Shown here: positions 1 through 8,901 of the stretch, piece after piece
Numbering within the stretch: the stretch's first letter is position 1
How the letters are laid out: every line of letters begins with the position of its first letter
Assembly: GCA_017470145.1 (NCBI GenBank)
Contig: JAFUFB010000001.1
Span: 20,158-84,157 of the forward strand
Origin: Clostridia bacterium
Lineage (GTDB): Bacteria > Bacillota > Clostridia > Christensenellales > Aristaeellaceae
Length of the DNA stretch: 64,000 nucleotides
Direction: 5' to 3'
Notes under the pieces: model-generated
The model's input: only the letters and a program-made list of their open reading frames with translations
Told to the model about the DNA's origin: nothing
Database searches by the model: none
Made by a program: the position numbers and the translations under genes

Positions 1-326
1 ATGGTATATTGCCCCTCCAGATACATGACGCCGCCATAGCGCTCCACCACCGCGGTGGCGTCTTCCCCGGCGCCGCCGAACACGGAGGTGATGGTGCCAT
101 CCTCCGGGGCGTAGACCTTGTTGGTCTTTACCCGGGCAATGGTCGTATCCGCGGTGACGCTTTGCCCTTCCTTCACCAGGGTCTCCTCCACGGTGCCGCC
201 GATGGGGGCGTACACCTGGGCGGTGGCGCTGGCTTCCACGTTGCCGTTGAAGGAGATGGTCTCCGCCAGGGCGGCGGTAGTCATCAGGCACAGGGCCAGG
301 AACAGTGCAGCAACTTGCTTTTTCAT
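1..326 (-). CDS. Secreted HlyD/RND-adaptor-like protein, C-terminus outside window
   Basis: The first 108 residues are visible; the gene runs off the left edge. It starts with a signal peptide (MKKQVAALFLALCLMTTAALA) and continues with a biotinyl/lipoyl-like beta-hairpin fold: NGNVEASATAQVYAPIGGTV, VKEGQSV, then a second half VYAPEDGTI. That is the pattern of periplasmic or extracytoplasmic adaptor proteins of ABC and RND efflux systems. The ATG follows an AAAGGAGA ribosome binding site and lies 30 bases after the permease stop, so it is probably the last gene of the same operon. A second adaptor next to the full adaptor at 2261-3295 is unusual. The family call rests on the hairpin pattern only. 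Confidence 0.6.
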   Translation of the reverse strand, partial: MKKQVAALFLALCLMTTAALAETISFNGNVEASATAQVYAPIGGTVEETLVKEGQSVTADTTIARVKTNKVYAPEDGTITSVFGGAGEDATAVVERYGGVMYLEGQYT

Positions 327-356
327 TTTGTGTTTCTCCTTTATATTAATTTATTT

Positions 357-1571
357 TTACATGGAACGCAGGGCGTCGATGGGGTTCAGTCTGCTGGCCT
401 TTCTCGCCGGGGCCCAGCCAAAGATGATGCCGATGGCGGCGGAGAACCCGAAGCCCAGCAGGATGGCGTCCGTGCTGATTCGGAAGGTCGTGCCCATGAC
501 GTTGCTCAGGATCATGCTCAGCAGCAGGCCTAATCCGATGCCTGCCAGGCCACCGATCAGGCTCAGCAGGAAGCTCTCGATCAGGAACTGCAGCTGAATC
601 TGCCATTGTCGGGCTCCCAGGGCCTTCTTCAGGCCGATTTCTACCGTCCGCTCCGTCACGGTGGTCAGCATCATGTTCATAATCCCGATGCCGCCCACCA
701 ACAGCGCAATGCTGGCGATGCCAGCCAGCAGGGTGGTCATCATGCCCATCATGGTCTCCATGGTGTTCTCAATGGCGTCCATGGTGGTAATGGTGAAGCA
801 ATCCTCCTCGAAGGAGAACATCACGTCCATGGCCGCCTCCACCGCGTCGGAGACCTGCTCGCTGGTGACCCCCTCCGCCATGTACACCGTAAAGCTGGTG
901 ACCTCGTTGGCGCTGTTCATCTTCAGCGCCGTAGTGTAGGGAATCAGAATGCTGGGGGAGCCCAGGAAGATGGAGGCGATGCTCTCCGTACTGTCCGCGG
1001 AGAAGATGCCCACTACCAGGAAGGGAATGCCGTTGATGTACAGGTTTTTCCCTACGGGATCCACCCCGAAGAAGAAGTCCTCGATCATTTCATCATCGAT
1101 GAGGCACACATAGCTCATATTGTCCTCGTCGATGAAGTTTAAGGCCCGGCCCCGCTGCACCACCTCCTCATTGCTGAGGAAATAATAGGCGTTCTTGCCG
1201 CTGACGGAGATCCGGCTTTCGTAATTTCCGCCCCGGCTGACCCGAGCGTTGTTGATGCTAACGGTAGGGGTCACGCCCTCTACTTCCTCCAGGGCCGCCA
1301 GCTCCTCCAGATCCGCCTTGGTCATGCCGGATTTCAGGTCGCTCCCCGTGACGGAGACCGTCAGCGTCCCCGCGCCCATGCTGAGAAAGCTATCCGTGAT
1401 GGATCCGGTAACGCCATTGACGGTGGTGATCAGGGTGATGACCGCCATGACGCCGATCAGGATGCCCAGCACCGTCAGGAAGGATCGCACCTTGGACCCC
1501 CAGATGTTGCTTAGGCTCATGCGGAAGCATTCCCCGATCATGACGAAGGGTCTTTTGATGGCTTTAAGCAT
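357..1571 (-). CDS. MacB-like ABC transporter permease (FtsX fold)
   Basis: Integral membrane subunit of a MacAB-type efflux transporter, about 404 residues. The order is typical: an N-terminal helix after the start (SKVRSFLTVLGILIGVMAVITLI), a large extracytoplasmic domain (roughly residues 50-280), then three C-terminal helices with the FtsX-family segment LVGGIGIMNMMLTTVTERT and GLKKALGAR. A GTG start 12 bases upstream (1583) is also possible. The ATG chosen has GGTGG seven bases upstream. It overlaps the ATPase gene by eight bases, which indicates translational coupling. Substrate is unknown; relatives export macrolides, peptides or lipoproteins. Confidence 0.9.
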   Translation of the reverse strand: MLKAIKRPFVMIGECFRMSLSNIWGSKVRSFLTVLGILIGVMAVITLITTVNGVTGSITDSFLSMGAGTLTVSVTGSDLKSGMTKADLEELAALEEVEGVTPTVSINNARVSRGGNYESRISVSGKNAYYFLSNEEVVQRGRALNFIDEDNMSYVCLIDDEMIEDFFFGVDPVGKNLYINGIPFLVVGIFSADSTESIASIFLGSPSILIPYTTALKMNSANEVTSFTVYMAEGVTSEQVSDAVEAAMDVMFSFEEDCFTITTMDAIENTMETMMGMMTTLLAGIASIALLVGGIGIMNMMLTTVTERTVEIGLKKALGARQWQIQLQFLIESFLLSLIGGLAGIGLGLLLSMILSNVMGTTFRISTDAILLGFGFSAAIGIIFGWAPARKASRLNPIDALRSM

Positions 1572-2259
1572 CCGCTGTTCCACCCCCTTCCGTCAGCACC
1601 CCGTCGATGATATGCACCACTCGCTTCGCGTTGGCGGCGATGTTCATGTCATGGGTGATCATGATGATGGACCGGCCTTCCTCGTTCAGCTCCCGAAACA
1701 GCTGCATGATCTGCTTGCCCGTCTTCTGATCCAGGGCGCCGGTGGGCTCGTCCGCCAGCAGAATGCCAGGGTTGGTTACCAAGGCCCGGGCGATGGCCAC
1801 CCGCTGCTGCTGGCCGCCGGAAAGCTGGTTGGGATAATGGCCCATGCGGTCCGCCAGGCCCACCCTGTCCAGCATCTCCTTGGCCCGGCGGGTTCTTTCC
1901 CGCTGGCTGACTCCGGCGTAGATCAGGGGCAATTCCACATTCCGCACCGCGTCCAGCCGGGGCAGCAGCTGGCTGTTCTGAAAAACGAAGCCCACCGCCT
2001 GGCTGCGGATATCCGCCAGCTCGCTTTCCGTCATGTCCTCGATCACGTGATCCCGCAGGATATATTGGCCGGAGGTGGCGGTGTCCAGGCATCCGATGAT
2101 GTTCATCAGGGTACTCTTGCCGCTGCCGCTGGGGCCCAGTACGGAGAGATACTCCCCTTCCTGAATCTCCAGATTCACATCTTTCAGCACCTGCATGTCC
2201 TCATCGCCCATGTGGTAAAACTTGTTGATGTTCTCCATCCGGAAAAATACGCTGTCCAT
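1564..2259 (-). CDS. MacB/LolD-type ABC transporter ATP-binding protein
   Basis: ATPase subunit of the efflux system. It has Walker A (GPSGSGKST), the Q-loop ([12 protein letters not shown]), the signature LSGGQQQR, Walker B ([12 protein letters not shown]) and the switch histidine (ITHD). The length of about 231 residues is normal for the family. The start chosen ([15 protein letters not shown]) is one base after the stop of the adaptor gene. An in-frame ATG at 2277 lies inside the adaptor gene and cannot be excluded. The adaptor, ATPase and permease genes overlap or nearly touch and form one operon. Confidence 0.93.
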   Translation of the reverse strand: MDSVFFRMENINKFYHMGDEDMQVLKDVNLEIQEGEYLSVLGPSGSGKSTLMNIIGCLDTATSGQYILRDHVIEDMTESELADIRSQAVGFVFQNSQLLPRLDAVRNVELPLIYAGVSQRERTRRAKEMLDRVGLADRMGHYPNQLSGGQQQRVAIARALVTNPGILLADEPTGALDQKTGKQIMQLFRELNEEGRSIIMITHDMNIAANAKRVVHIIDGVLTEGGGTADA

Positions 2260-2260
2260 T

Positions 2261-3295
2261 TTACCGACCACCGCCATTTTGTCCGGGGGAACCGCCGGAG
2301 GGCGCGCCGCCGCCATTGTTGTTATTCTGCCGATTCTGCCAGTTCTGGCCTCCGCCGTTTTGACGGTTATTATTCTGCTGATTGAACTGGGTCTGGCCGA
2401 ACATGCTGGAGAACAGGCCGTTCAGGGAATCTTCCTTTACCTCGCTGACCACGTATACCGTTTCCCCGCTCTCCAGGCCGGACTTGATCTCCACATAGTT
2501 GCCGTTGCTGACGCCCACCTCCACCTGGACCTGCTCCAGGGTTTCATCCTCCTTCATCTTGAAGACAAAGGCCTGATTCTCGAAGGTAAAGCTGAGGGCG
2601 TCGGCCTTCAGCACCACCACGTCCACCGCTTCCTCCTGAGGAATGGTGACCGTTACCTGCATGCCGGGGTAGACATCCCCGTCCACGTCCACATAGGCAG
2701 TGGCGGTATAATAGGCTACGTTGCCGGTGGATGAGGAGATATAGTTAATGCTTTCCACCGCGGACTCAAACACCTTTTCCGTAGCCGTGGCGGTGACCGT
2801 GCATCGATCCCCTACCGCCACGTCGCCAATGTCGTATTCATCCACCCGGAAGGACACCTGCATGTGCTCAAAATCCGCGATCTGGACCAGGCTCTCGCCG
2901 CTGGCCACCTCGTCGCCCACTTCCACGCTGACCTGGTTCACCCGGCCATCAAAATCCGCCGTCACGGTGCTGCCGTTGCTGAGCCGCACCAGCTTATCAC
3001 CCTTTTTGACCTCGTCCCCATTGGCGACGTACACAGTTCGCACCGTGGCCTTGCCGCTGGCGGTGTAGGTTTCGCTGTCCCGCAGGGCCAGGCTGCCGCT
3101 GAAGCTAAGGGAATTGGAGATGGTCCCCGTGGTGGCGGTGTACTCATCGTAGGTCACGGTGTATTGATCCCGCAGCTTGGCCCAGGTATAAACCCCCGCG
3201 CCGGCCAGCAGGATCAGGACAATCAGGATTCCGAGAATCCTGCGAAAAATCCGTTTTTTCTTCTTCCCGGACTTTCGTTTCGTCGTTTCACTCAT
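2261..3295 (-). CDS. Efflux adaptor (HlyD/MacA-like membrane fusion protein)
   Basis: A cytoplasmic KRKSGKKKKR stretch precedes one transmembrane helix (about residues 18-36, ILGILIVLILLAGAGVYTWA). A split biotinyl-lipoyl hairpin follows (GDEVKKGDKLV and VEVGDEVASGESLVQI), then beta-barrel and membrane-proximal domains. The C-terminus is a low-complexity N/G/Q-rich tail. In MacAB systems this subunit stimulates the ATPase and links the pump to the cell envelope. It is the first gene of the operon, with a GGAGG site ten bases before the ATG. Gram-positive homologues work without an outer-membrane channel. Confidence 0.9.
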   Translation of the reverse strand: MSETTKRKSGKKKKRIFRRILGILIVLILLAGAGVYTWAKLRDQYTVTYDEYTATTGTISNSLSFSGSLALRDSETYTASGKATVRTVYVANGDEVKKGDKLVRLSNGSTVTADFDGRVNQVSVEVGDEVASGESLVQIADFEHMQVSFRVDEYDIGDVAVGDRCTVTATATEKVFESAVESINYISSSTGNVAYYTATAYVDVDGDVYPGMQVTVTIPQEEAVDVVVLKADALSFTFENQAFVFKMKEDETLEQVQVEVGVSNGNYVEIKSGLESGETVYVVSEVKEDSLNGLFSSMFGQTQFNQQNNNRQNGGGQNWQNRQNNNNGGGAPSGGSPGQNGGGR

Positions 3296-3409
3296 CGTTT
3301 CACGTTCCTCCTTCGATTGAACAAACCGATCTTATCATGTTTTTATGAACAGAAATGTGGATGCAGGTGAATATCCTGTGAAAATCCTTTGAGCTTTTTG
3401 CGCAAGAAA

Positions 3410-3437
3410 CCCCCGTCATCCAGCTGGATGACGGGGG
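3410..3437 (-). terminator. Intrinsic terminator after the amidohydrolase gene
   Basis: A perfect 12-bp stem (CCCCCGTCATCC) with an AGCT loop is followed on the minus strand by TTTCTTG. It lies 30 bases past the stop at 3468 and ends that operon before the efflux genes. Confidence 0.75.
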
Positions 3438-3467
3438 CATAATTGATCTATGTCGGAGCATGGGCGC

Positions 3468-4325
3468 TCACATCTCTTTGACCAGCAGCTTGGCCGCGTT
3501 CCGGCTTAAAATCTTCTGAATCTCTTCTTCCCGCAGGGGCAGCCCGCGGATCTGTTTCACTTCCGCCTCTGGATCCCCCCAGGGGCTGTCCGTGCCGAAG
3601 AGGACGCGGTCCGCGCCGAAGGCGGCCACCATGTCGCAGAATGCTTCCTCCCCCAGCAGCCGCAGGTCCTCTTCCCGCCAGGGATAGTCATCCGGCGCGG
3701 GGGTCATTCGTCCCAGGGCAAAGGCCGTGTCCAGATAGACCCCGGTCTCCGGCAGCAGGCGCTTCGCCTCCTGCCACTGATTCCATCCGCCCATGTGAGC
3801 CGCGATCAGGGTGATCCCCCCCACCGCGTCCAGGGCCCGTCGAATCTTCCGGGGATCCGCCTGCGTCGCGTTGGGCACGCCCACGTCCTCGCCGCTGTGG
3901 ATCAGCACCATCAGGCCCAGCTCCCGGCATTTTTTTAGCACCGCCAGGCTGCGAGGGGCATCGATATCCACCCCCTGATAGGGCGGATGCAGCTTGATGC
4001 CGGGCACCTTCGCCGCCTTCAGCCGCTCCAGCTCCGCCTCCCAGTCCGGGCTGGCGGGATGCATGGCCCCGAAAGAAAGGAGGCCGGTTTCCCCGGTGTT
4101 TTCATTGATCTGGAGGACGAAATCGTTCATATGGGACAGCTTGGCCGGATTCGTCGCCACAGGCTGCACCCAGGCCATCTCCACCCCCGCGGCCCGCTCC
4201 CGGGCGGAAAGCCCCGCCGCCGTGCCGTCGGAAAAGCACGCCGTGTGGGATCCAGCCTGCAGCTTGCTTACCGCCGCCTTCGCGATCCGCTCCGGAAAAA
4301 TGTGCGTGTGCACATCGATGATCAC
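3468..4325 (-). CDS. Amidohydrolase-2 family metal-dependent hydrolase
   Basis: A 285-residue TIM-barrel hydrolase. It begins MIIDVHTHIFPE, giving the HxH metal ligands. Further ligand-bearing segments follow: KLHPPYQG, LIHSGED, IAAHMGG and FGTDSPWG (the catalytic Asp near the C-terminus). This is the amidohydro_2 layout (ACMSD/decarboxylase-like), and the substrate cannot be read from sequence. It lies 49 bases after the Lgt-like gene in the same direction and is probably the last gene of a three-gene operon starting with the phosphodiester glycosidase. Confidence 0.85.
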   Translation of the reverse strand: MIIDVHTHIFPERIAKAAVSKLQAGSHTACFSDGTAAGLSARERAAGVEMAWVQPVATNPAKLSHMNDFVLQINENTGETGLLSFGAMHPASPDWEAELERLKAAKVPGIKLHPPYQGVDIDAPRSLAVLKKCRELGLMVLIHSGEDVGVPNATQADPRKIRRALDAVGGITLIAAHMGGWNQWQEAKRLLPETGVYLDTAFALGRMTPAPDDYPWREEDLRLLGEEAFCDMVAAFGADRVLFGTDSPWGDPEAEVKQIRGLPLREEEIQKILSRNAAKLLVKEM

Positions 4326-4374
4326 GCTTCCTTGCCCTCCTGTTTTTCTTCCCCTGCGGGAAGGCTCATTCGAT

Positions 4375-5322
4375 TTATGCCTTCCTTTCCAGGCTCCGGA
4401 GCCGAATACCCAGCGCCACCGGCACCGCCATCACCAGCAGATAGATGCCGTAAAGCAGCAGGGCATGAATACCCGTGCGGTCCAGGGCAAACTCCAGCCC
4501 GATGGCGATGCCCGCCGCCAGGAACACGCTGACGACTGCCACCATTCCCAGCTTTTTCTGCCGCTTGCCGGCCCGGGCCGCCAGAATGATTACGCCGATG
4601 CCCAAATACACCGCCGCCATCACGTGCTCCAGCCCCACGAAGGTGATGCTCAGGAATCGATCATACCGCAGGCTCTCCAGCAGCACGGAGCATCCGCCGA
4701 ACAGCAGCAGGAACAGCAGGCAGGTGTCCCCATCCCGCCGGCTGCGGGTCATGTCCCAGACCAGGATCGGCAAAAGAATCAACATCACCAGGGCCGCCAG
4801 GCGATAGGTGGCCAGATGGTACCCATCCGCCTCCGCGAAGGTCAGGAAGGTATCGTTCAAAAAGCTGGTCATCAGGGGCCGGCTGTAATCGAACTCCGGC
4901 ACGCCGCCTTCCCCCGTCCGCTCCAGGGCCATGAAGATGGGCAGGGCGCAGGCCGCGATGTCCAATGTCAGCCCCGCTGGCTGCCGGGTAATTTTCCCCG
5001 TCAGCCACCCTGCCGCCAGCACCCCGGCCACCAGGCCCATCATGCTCCATCCGCCGCCGGCCAGGTTTGCCCATCCGGAGAGGGGCATCATGGCCCCCAG
5101 CTCCTGGGTCAGCAGGCAGAAGAACAGCCGGCTGCAAAGGCCGCCCAGCAGCATGGACAGGAACAGCAGCAGGGGGGCGGTCCCCTTCCGAGCCCGCCGC
5201 GCCCAGGACAGGAAGCCCATTACCACCGCCGCGCCGATGATCCCCAGCAGCACGAAGAACCCGAATCGATAAACCTCCAGGCCCAGCAGGCTGATCTTCT
5301 CCGCTTCGTCATACAGATTCAT
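4375..5322 (-). CDS. Polytopic membrane protein related to Lgt (prolipoprotein diacylglyceryl transferase)
   Basis: A 315-residue protein with about seven hydrophobic helices. The spacing of key motifs recalls Lgt: a glycine-rich GGGWSMMGLVAGV segment, an arginine-glycine motif (ALERTGEGGVPEF) where Lgt has RxGNFxNxE, and a late LESLRYD. Lgt adds diacylglycerol to lipobox cysteines. Several residues differ from the canonical enzyme, so this may be a paralogue with another acyl or lipid substrate. It starts four bases after the stop of the upstream gene with GGAGGAA nine bases before the ATG. Confidence 0.6.
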   Translation of the reverse strand: MNLYDEAEKISLLGLEVYRFGFFVLLGIIGAAVVMGFLSWARRARKGTAPLLLFLSMLLGGLCSRLFFCLLTQELGAMMPLSGWANLAGGGWSMMGLVAGVLAAGWLTGKITRQPAGLTLDIAACALPIFMALERTGEGGVPEFDYSRPLMTSFLNDTFLTFAEADGYHLATYRLAALVMLILLPILVWDMTRSRRDGDTCLLFLLLFGGCSVLLESLRYDRFLSITFVGLEHVMAAVYLGIGVIILAARAGKRQKKLGMVAVVSVFLAAGIAIGLEFALDRTGIHALLLYGIYLLVMAVPVALGIRLRSLERKA

Positions 5323-5326
5323 CCGC

Positions 5327-6439
5327 TTATTCCTCCGGCAACGCAGTCGCGAAATAAATGATATCGCTCAGGCCTCTTTCCTTCCCCGCCTGGCCCTTGT
5401 AAATCTCGCCATGGAAGTACATCTCGGCGGAGTTGCCCCCGTCCAGGTTGAAGGCCTGCTGGCATCCCAGCTCTGCCATGAAATGGGCCAGGCCCTGCTG
5501 GCTGATGCCGCTGGAGGCGCCCCGGCCCTCGGCGATGGCCAGCACATAGCTCAGATGGCCGATCTGCCCGATGGCCGCCCGGGGCTCGTTGCCGTTGGGG
5601 TTGTATCCGTAATCCTTGCTGATCTCCTGCTCCGCCCCATCGATCACCAGCGCCGGGCCGAAGGTCATGGCGTTCACGATCTGATGGGCCGCCGCCACCG
5701 CCTCCAGGGCGGCGGTCTGCTCCTTGGCGGGCGCCGCCAGCACCAGATGGAAATCACCGTTTTCATCGATGATCAGCATATCCTTGGTCTTGTTGGTCTT
5801 GGCGCGGATCTTGTTGGTCATGCGATATTCAAAGGTGGTTTTTTCCGGCCGGTCAATGAAGTTATCCCCGCCGATGGCCACCACCGCGTGGTTCATCTCC
5901 GCGATGGCGGAAACCGTGTTGGTCTTTGTGGATGTCAGCACCTTTTTCAGGTCTTTTTCGAGCTTCGCCGCGTCCCCCTCCGCGTAATCCTCCGCCAGGC
6001 TGCTGGAGAGAGCCGTGGCGGTGCGAATCTGGCTGGCAGAGGCCACCTGCACGAAGGCCAGATGCCAGATGACGCCATCCTCCTCCCGCCGCTCCATCTT
6101 CACGCGGATGGAAGCGTCCTCATACCCTTCCTCCGAGAAATTGGCTTCGCTGGCCTTCGGGGGCACGGAGAAATCCAGCGGCAGCTCGTAGAGGGCCGGG
6201 CCCAGGTCGGAATCCCCTTCCTCCACAATCTCTTCCATCAGTTCATCCTCTTCCTCTGCGTAGGCGTGAGAGAACAGCAGGCGACCAAAGTCCAGCTCCT
6301 CTCCCTCCTCGGAATCCAGCTGGTCCATCAGATCCCACTTCACCTCGCTCAGCAGGCTGGGCGAGGAAATCACAAAGGGCACGGCGGCCATCAGCAGCGC
6401 GCACAACACGCAAAGGATAATTCGTCCGGTTCGACTCAT
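5327..6439 (-). CDS. Membrane-anchored phosphodiester glycosidase (NAGPA-like) protein
   Basis: 370 residues. An N-terminal signal-anchor (about residues 6-25) and an acidic linker (residues 40-85) are followed by a domain ending in AFNLDGGNSAEMYF, the hallmark of phosphodiester alpha-N-acetylglucosaminidase-like proteins. Also present are FGPALVIDG, AIGQIGHLSYVLAIAEG and VVAIGGDNF, as in exopolysaccharide and spore-coat members. It likely acts outside the membrane on a sugar-phosphodiester such as a wall polymer. It leads an operon with the Lgt-like protein and the amidohydrolase. A second distant relative occurs at 61101-62075. Confidence 0.85.
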   Translation of the reverse strand: MSRTGRIILCVLCALLMAAVPFVISSPSLLSEVKWDLMDQLDSEEGEELDFGRLLFSHAYAEEEDELMEEIVEEGDSDLGPALYELPLDFSVPPKASEANFSEEGYEDASIRVKMERREEDGVIWHLAFVQVASASQIRTATALSSSLAEDYAEGDAAKLEKDLKKVLTSTKTNTVSAIAEMNHAVVAIGGDNFIDRPEKTTFEYRMTNKIRAKTNKTKDMLIIDENGDFHLVLAAPAKEQTAALEAVAAAHQIVNAMTFGPALVIDGAEQEISKDYGYNPNGNEPRAAIGQIGHLSYVLAIAEGRGASSGISQQGLAHFMAELGCQQAFNLDGGNSAEMYFHGEIYKGQAGKERGLSDIIYFATALPEE

Positions 6440-6514
6440 GATGATCGTTCTTCCTTCTTTTCGCAGATTCAGTTCTTGGCTCTCCCGCTCCTGGAAGGGC
6501 CCTTTTTCAGCATC

Positions 6515-6539
6515 AGCCCGGCCGGAAAGCGGCCGGGCT
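6515..6539 (-). terminator. Probable terminator after the DUF1292 gene
   Basis: A ten-bp GC stem (AGCCCGGCCG) with a five-base loop lies 15 bases past the stop at 6554. The following T-tract is poor, so termination strength is uncertain. Confidence 0.5.
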
Positions 6540-6553
6540 GAAACAATTTGGCT

Positions 6554-6877
6554 TTATTCCTCTTCTTCCTCGTCCTCCGCCAGCTGGGCGTTGGCGATTT
6601 CGATCAGCTTCTCCGCCAGGGCGTCGTCCTCCACGGGGACGAATTCCTCGATCTCCTCCCCGTTCTCGTCCTCGCTGGTTTCGATCTTGCAGATGATGGA
6701 GCCTTCGTCCTTCACCTGGTCGGCCTCCGTGTCGTATTCCGTCAGCACGGCGTATTCATCGCCGTTGTAGAAGAAGTAATCCTCGATGACGAAGGTCACC
6801 TCTTCCCCGTCCTCCGTCTCAAAGATGATCAGATCCTCGTCCATTTCCAGGTTCTCTTCGTTATTGAATTCACTCAT
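6554..6877 (-). CDS. DUF1292 family acidic protein
   Basis: A 107-residue, strongly acidic protein (core EDLIIFETEDGEEVTFVIED, C-terminal DEEEEE). It matches the DUF1292/YrzB family, which is widespread in Bacillota and often found beside ruvX and alaS, though not here. The start at MSEFNNEE is chosen because GGAGA lies eight bases upstream; a longer in-frame reading begins 30 bases earlier without such a site. Function is unknown. Confidence 0.85.
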   Translation of the reverse strand: MSEFNNEENLEMDEDLIIFETEDGEEVTFVIEDYFFYNGDEYAVLTEYDTEADQVKDEGSIICKIETSEDENGEEIEEFVPVEDDALAEKLIEIANAQLAEDEEEEE

Positions 6878-6976
6878 TGCTCTTTTCTCCTTTCCTTCGC
6901 TGGGCATACAAGCCCGCTTCCCATTATAGCCAAAGCCCCGCCGCTTGACAAGCGGTTTCCTTCCGGATATATTCCT

Positions 6977-7183
6977 TCAGGGCTGCTTTTTCTGCAGCTT
7001 ATGCTGGGTACCGTCCGGGTTCTGCACCACGACGCTGTCCAGCAGCTCCTGCAGGTTGTTCCGGAATCCGGCGATGTATTCCTTGCGCAAGGCGTCCTGC
7101 TCTGCCTCCTCCGCCGGGGTCAGGCCCTCGGCCTTCCGTTTCCGGGCCAACTCGTTAATTCGTTCGATTTTTTCCTTTTCCAT
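6977..7183 (-). CDS. DUF896 (YnzC-like) small protein
   Basis: A 68-residue helical protein beginning MEKEKIERINELARKRKAEG, the conserved start of DUF896, followed by LTPAEEAEQDALRKEYIAGFR. The Bacillus subtilis relative YnzC is a small helical protein of the SOS regulon with unclear function. The gene is divergent from the acetyltransferase at 7213 with only 29 bases between them. No convincing promoter is seen in that gap. Confidence 0.9.
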   Translation of the reverse strand: MEKEKIERINELARKRKAEGLTPAEEAEQDALRKEYIAGFRNNLQELLDSVVVQNPDGTQHKLQKKQP

Positions 7184-7212
7184 GTTAAATTCCTCCGCGA
7201 GGTGATTGATTT

Positions 7213-7662
7213 ATGATTTCCGGAAAATGGTTTCCCCAAGGCGCGGATCTGACCGATGTGCTCTCTGTCCGGCAGGGTGTCTTTGCCCAGGGGGTGGATG
7301 CCCTGGACCAGGAGGCCCAGAGCGTTGTGGTTTATCTGGACGATGTCCCCGCCGGCGCCGGCCGCCTCTGGTGGCGGGAGGGCAGCTTCTGGATCGGGGA
7401 TCTGGGCGTGCTGCCTGAATATCGCGGGCAGAAGCTGGGGGATCTGACGCTGCGGCTGCTGCTGTTCAAGGCCCAGGATCATTTCGCCCGGGAGGTTCGT
7501 CTGCTTGCCCCAGAAGGTGCCGCGGGATTTTTCGCCCGCCTGGGCTTCCGGGAGGATTCCCGCCAGGGGAAGCTGGTAGAAATGATGATCCCCGGGGACG
7601 AGATTGAGCTGGATTCCTGCAAAGCCTGCAAGAAGGCGAACTGTCCTAAGCGGAAGGAGTAA
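7213..7662 (+). CDS. GNAT family N-acetyltransferase with C-terminal cysteine motif
   Basis: A 149-residue acyl-CoA-dependent transferase. The GNAT core is visible: an IGDLGVLPEYRGQKLGDLTLR stretch giving the acetyl-CoA pyrophosphate loop (RGQKLG), then VRLLAPEGAAGFFARLGF. The last 20 residues carry CKACKKANC followed by a basic end, resembling a small metal site. GAGGTGA lies about seven bases before the ATG. The 3' end overlaps the convergent glycosyltransferase gene by 17 bases. Substrate is unknown. Confidence 0.88.
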   Translation: MISGKWFPQGADLTDVLSVRQGVFAQGVDALDQEAQSVVVYLDDVPAGAGRLWWREGSFWIGDLGVLPEYRGQKLGDLTLRLLLFKAQDHFAREVRLLAPEGAAGFFARLGFREDSRQGKLVEMMIPGDEIELDSCKACKKANCPKRKE

Positions 7663-8752
7663 TAAAAACCCATTTCTGCTGCACCCGATAGCTCAGGAAA
7701 TACAGCAGGAAATCAACGATCAGCTTGGCCAGGGTGCTGTTCATGCCAATTTGGCCCAGCAGCCATACGCCGCTGGCGCTAAGGCCCATGATGGCCACCG
7801 CCAGCGCCACATAGCGCAGCGCCGCCTTGCCCGTGCCCCCCTGCTGCCGGAACACCACCTTCTTGTTCAGGGTGAAATTCAGCGCCGCGCTGATGACTCG
7901 CGCGATGACAGTGGCCAGGAAAATATACTTCGCCGCCTTGGCGATTTTGTTGTCGAACACCGCAATGTTCAGCAGATTGAAGATCCCCTGGTCCACCAGG
8001 AAGCACAGCAGGCTGACGCCCATGAATTTCACAAAGCCCCGAATGATGACCTTGAAAATCCGCATGCTGTCCTTGAAGGGATGATAATGAGTCCCCTTAT
8101 TCTCGTTTTCATAGATGGTCTCGATGGTAATGGGAATCATGGGCAGATCATTCCGGGCACAGGCGATCAGCACGTTCATCTCATATTCGAACCGCTCGCC
8201 CTCCACGTCGATCATAAACTGCAGATCCTCCCGGCGGAAGGCCCGCAGACCCGTCTGGGTATCCTGCAGCCATTTGCCATACAGCAGGAAAAACAGCACG
8301 CTGGTGGCCCGGTTCCCCGCCCGGCTCTTGGGGGGCACATTCTCCAGGCTGAAATCCCGGCTGCCCAGATAGAGGGCCCGGGTCCCCTTTTCCAGCTCCT
8401 CCGCCAGGTGCACGCAGTCCGGCACGGTGTGCTGCCCATCCGCGTCGGCGGTAATAACGCCGCTGATGCCCGCCAGATTCTCCTGAATCCAGCGGTACCC
8501 CGTCTTCAGGGCCACGCCCTTGCCGTGGTTCACGTCGTGATGCAGCACCTTCACTCGCGGGTCGATCTCCTCGATCCGCTTGAAAATCGCCTGATATTCC
8601 TGGCTGGACCCGTCGTCCACCACTACCACGTGGCCGAAGCCGCTTTCCACCAGCTTTTGGATATACGCGGGCAGCCGTTCATCCGGCTCCAGGGACGGAA
8701 TCAGGATCACCGCGTCGGTCAGCGCCTTTTGGCGCTGGGCTTGTTCGCTCAT
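7646..8752 (-). CDS. GT2 glycosyltransferase fused to a GtrA-like membrane domain
   Basis: 368 residues. Residues 12-235 are a dolichol-phosphate-mannose-synthase-like GT2 domain with VVVVDDGS, the DADGQH (DxD) metal site and QTGLRAFRR. Residues 240-365 hold four hydrophobic helices of the GtrA type, including ISAALNFTLNKKVVFR. Such fusions load a sugar onto a polyprenyl phosphate and flip it for decoration of envelope polymers. The gene shares a divergent promoter region (8801-8862) with the CofE-like gene. Confidence 0.92.
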   Translation of the reverse strand: MSEQAQRQKALTDAVILIPSLEPDERLPAYIQKLVESGFGHVVVVDDGSSQEYQAIFKRIEEIDPRVKVLHHDVNHGKGVALKTGYRWIQENLAGISGVITADADGQHTVPDCVHLAEELEKGTRALYLGSRDFSLENVPPKSRAGNRATSVLFFLLYGKWLQDTQTGLRAFRREDLQFMIDVEGERFEYEMNVLIACARNDLPMIPITIETIYENENKGTHYHPFKDSMRIFKVIIRGFVKFMGVSLLCFLVDQGIFNLLNIAVFDNKIAKAAKYIFLATVIARVISAALNFTLNKKVVFRQQGGTGKAALRYVALAVAIMGLSASGVWLLGQIGMNSTLAKLIVDFLLYFLSYRVQQKWVFITPSA

Positions 8753-8800
8753 TGATGCTTAACCTCCAAAGCCTTCGGGATAAATCATTCCCGTCCGGGT

Positions 8801-8829
8801 ATTATACCTCTTTTCTTTCCCGCCCGCAA
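8801..8829 (-). promoter_or_regulatory. Promoter of the GT2-GtrA gene
   Basis: On the minus strand, TTGCGG (8824-8829) is followed after 17 bases by a perfect TATAAT (8801-8806), about 50 bases before the start codon. Confidence 0.65.
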
Positions 8830-8832
8830 CAA

Positions 8833-8862
8833 TTGACGAAGGACGGGGCTTGCATGTATAAT
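8833..8862 (+). promoter_or_regulatory. Promoter of the CofE-like gene
   Basis: TTGACG (8833-8838), an 18-base spacer and TATAAT (8857-8862). It is back-to-back with the GT2 promoter; the two -35 boxes are only three bases apart. Confidence 0.7.
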
Positions 8863-8901
8863 AAGCGCCGGACCTACTATGTTTCGGGAGGTTTGTTTTC
8901 C

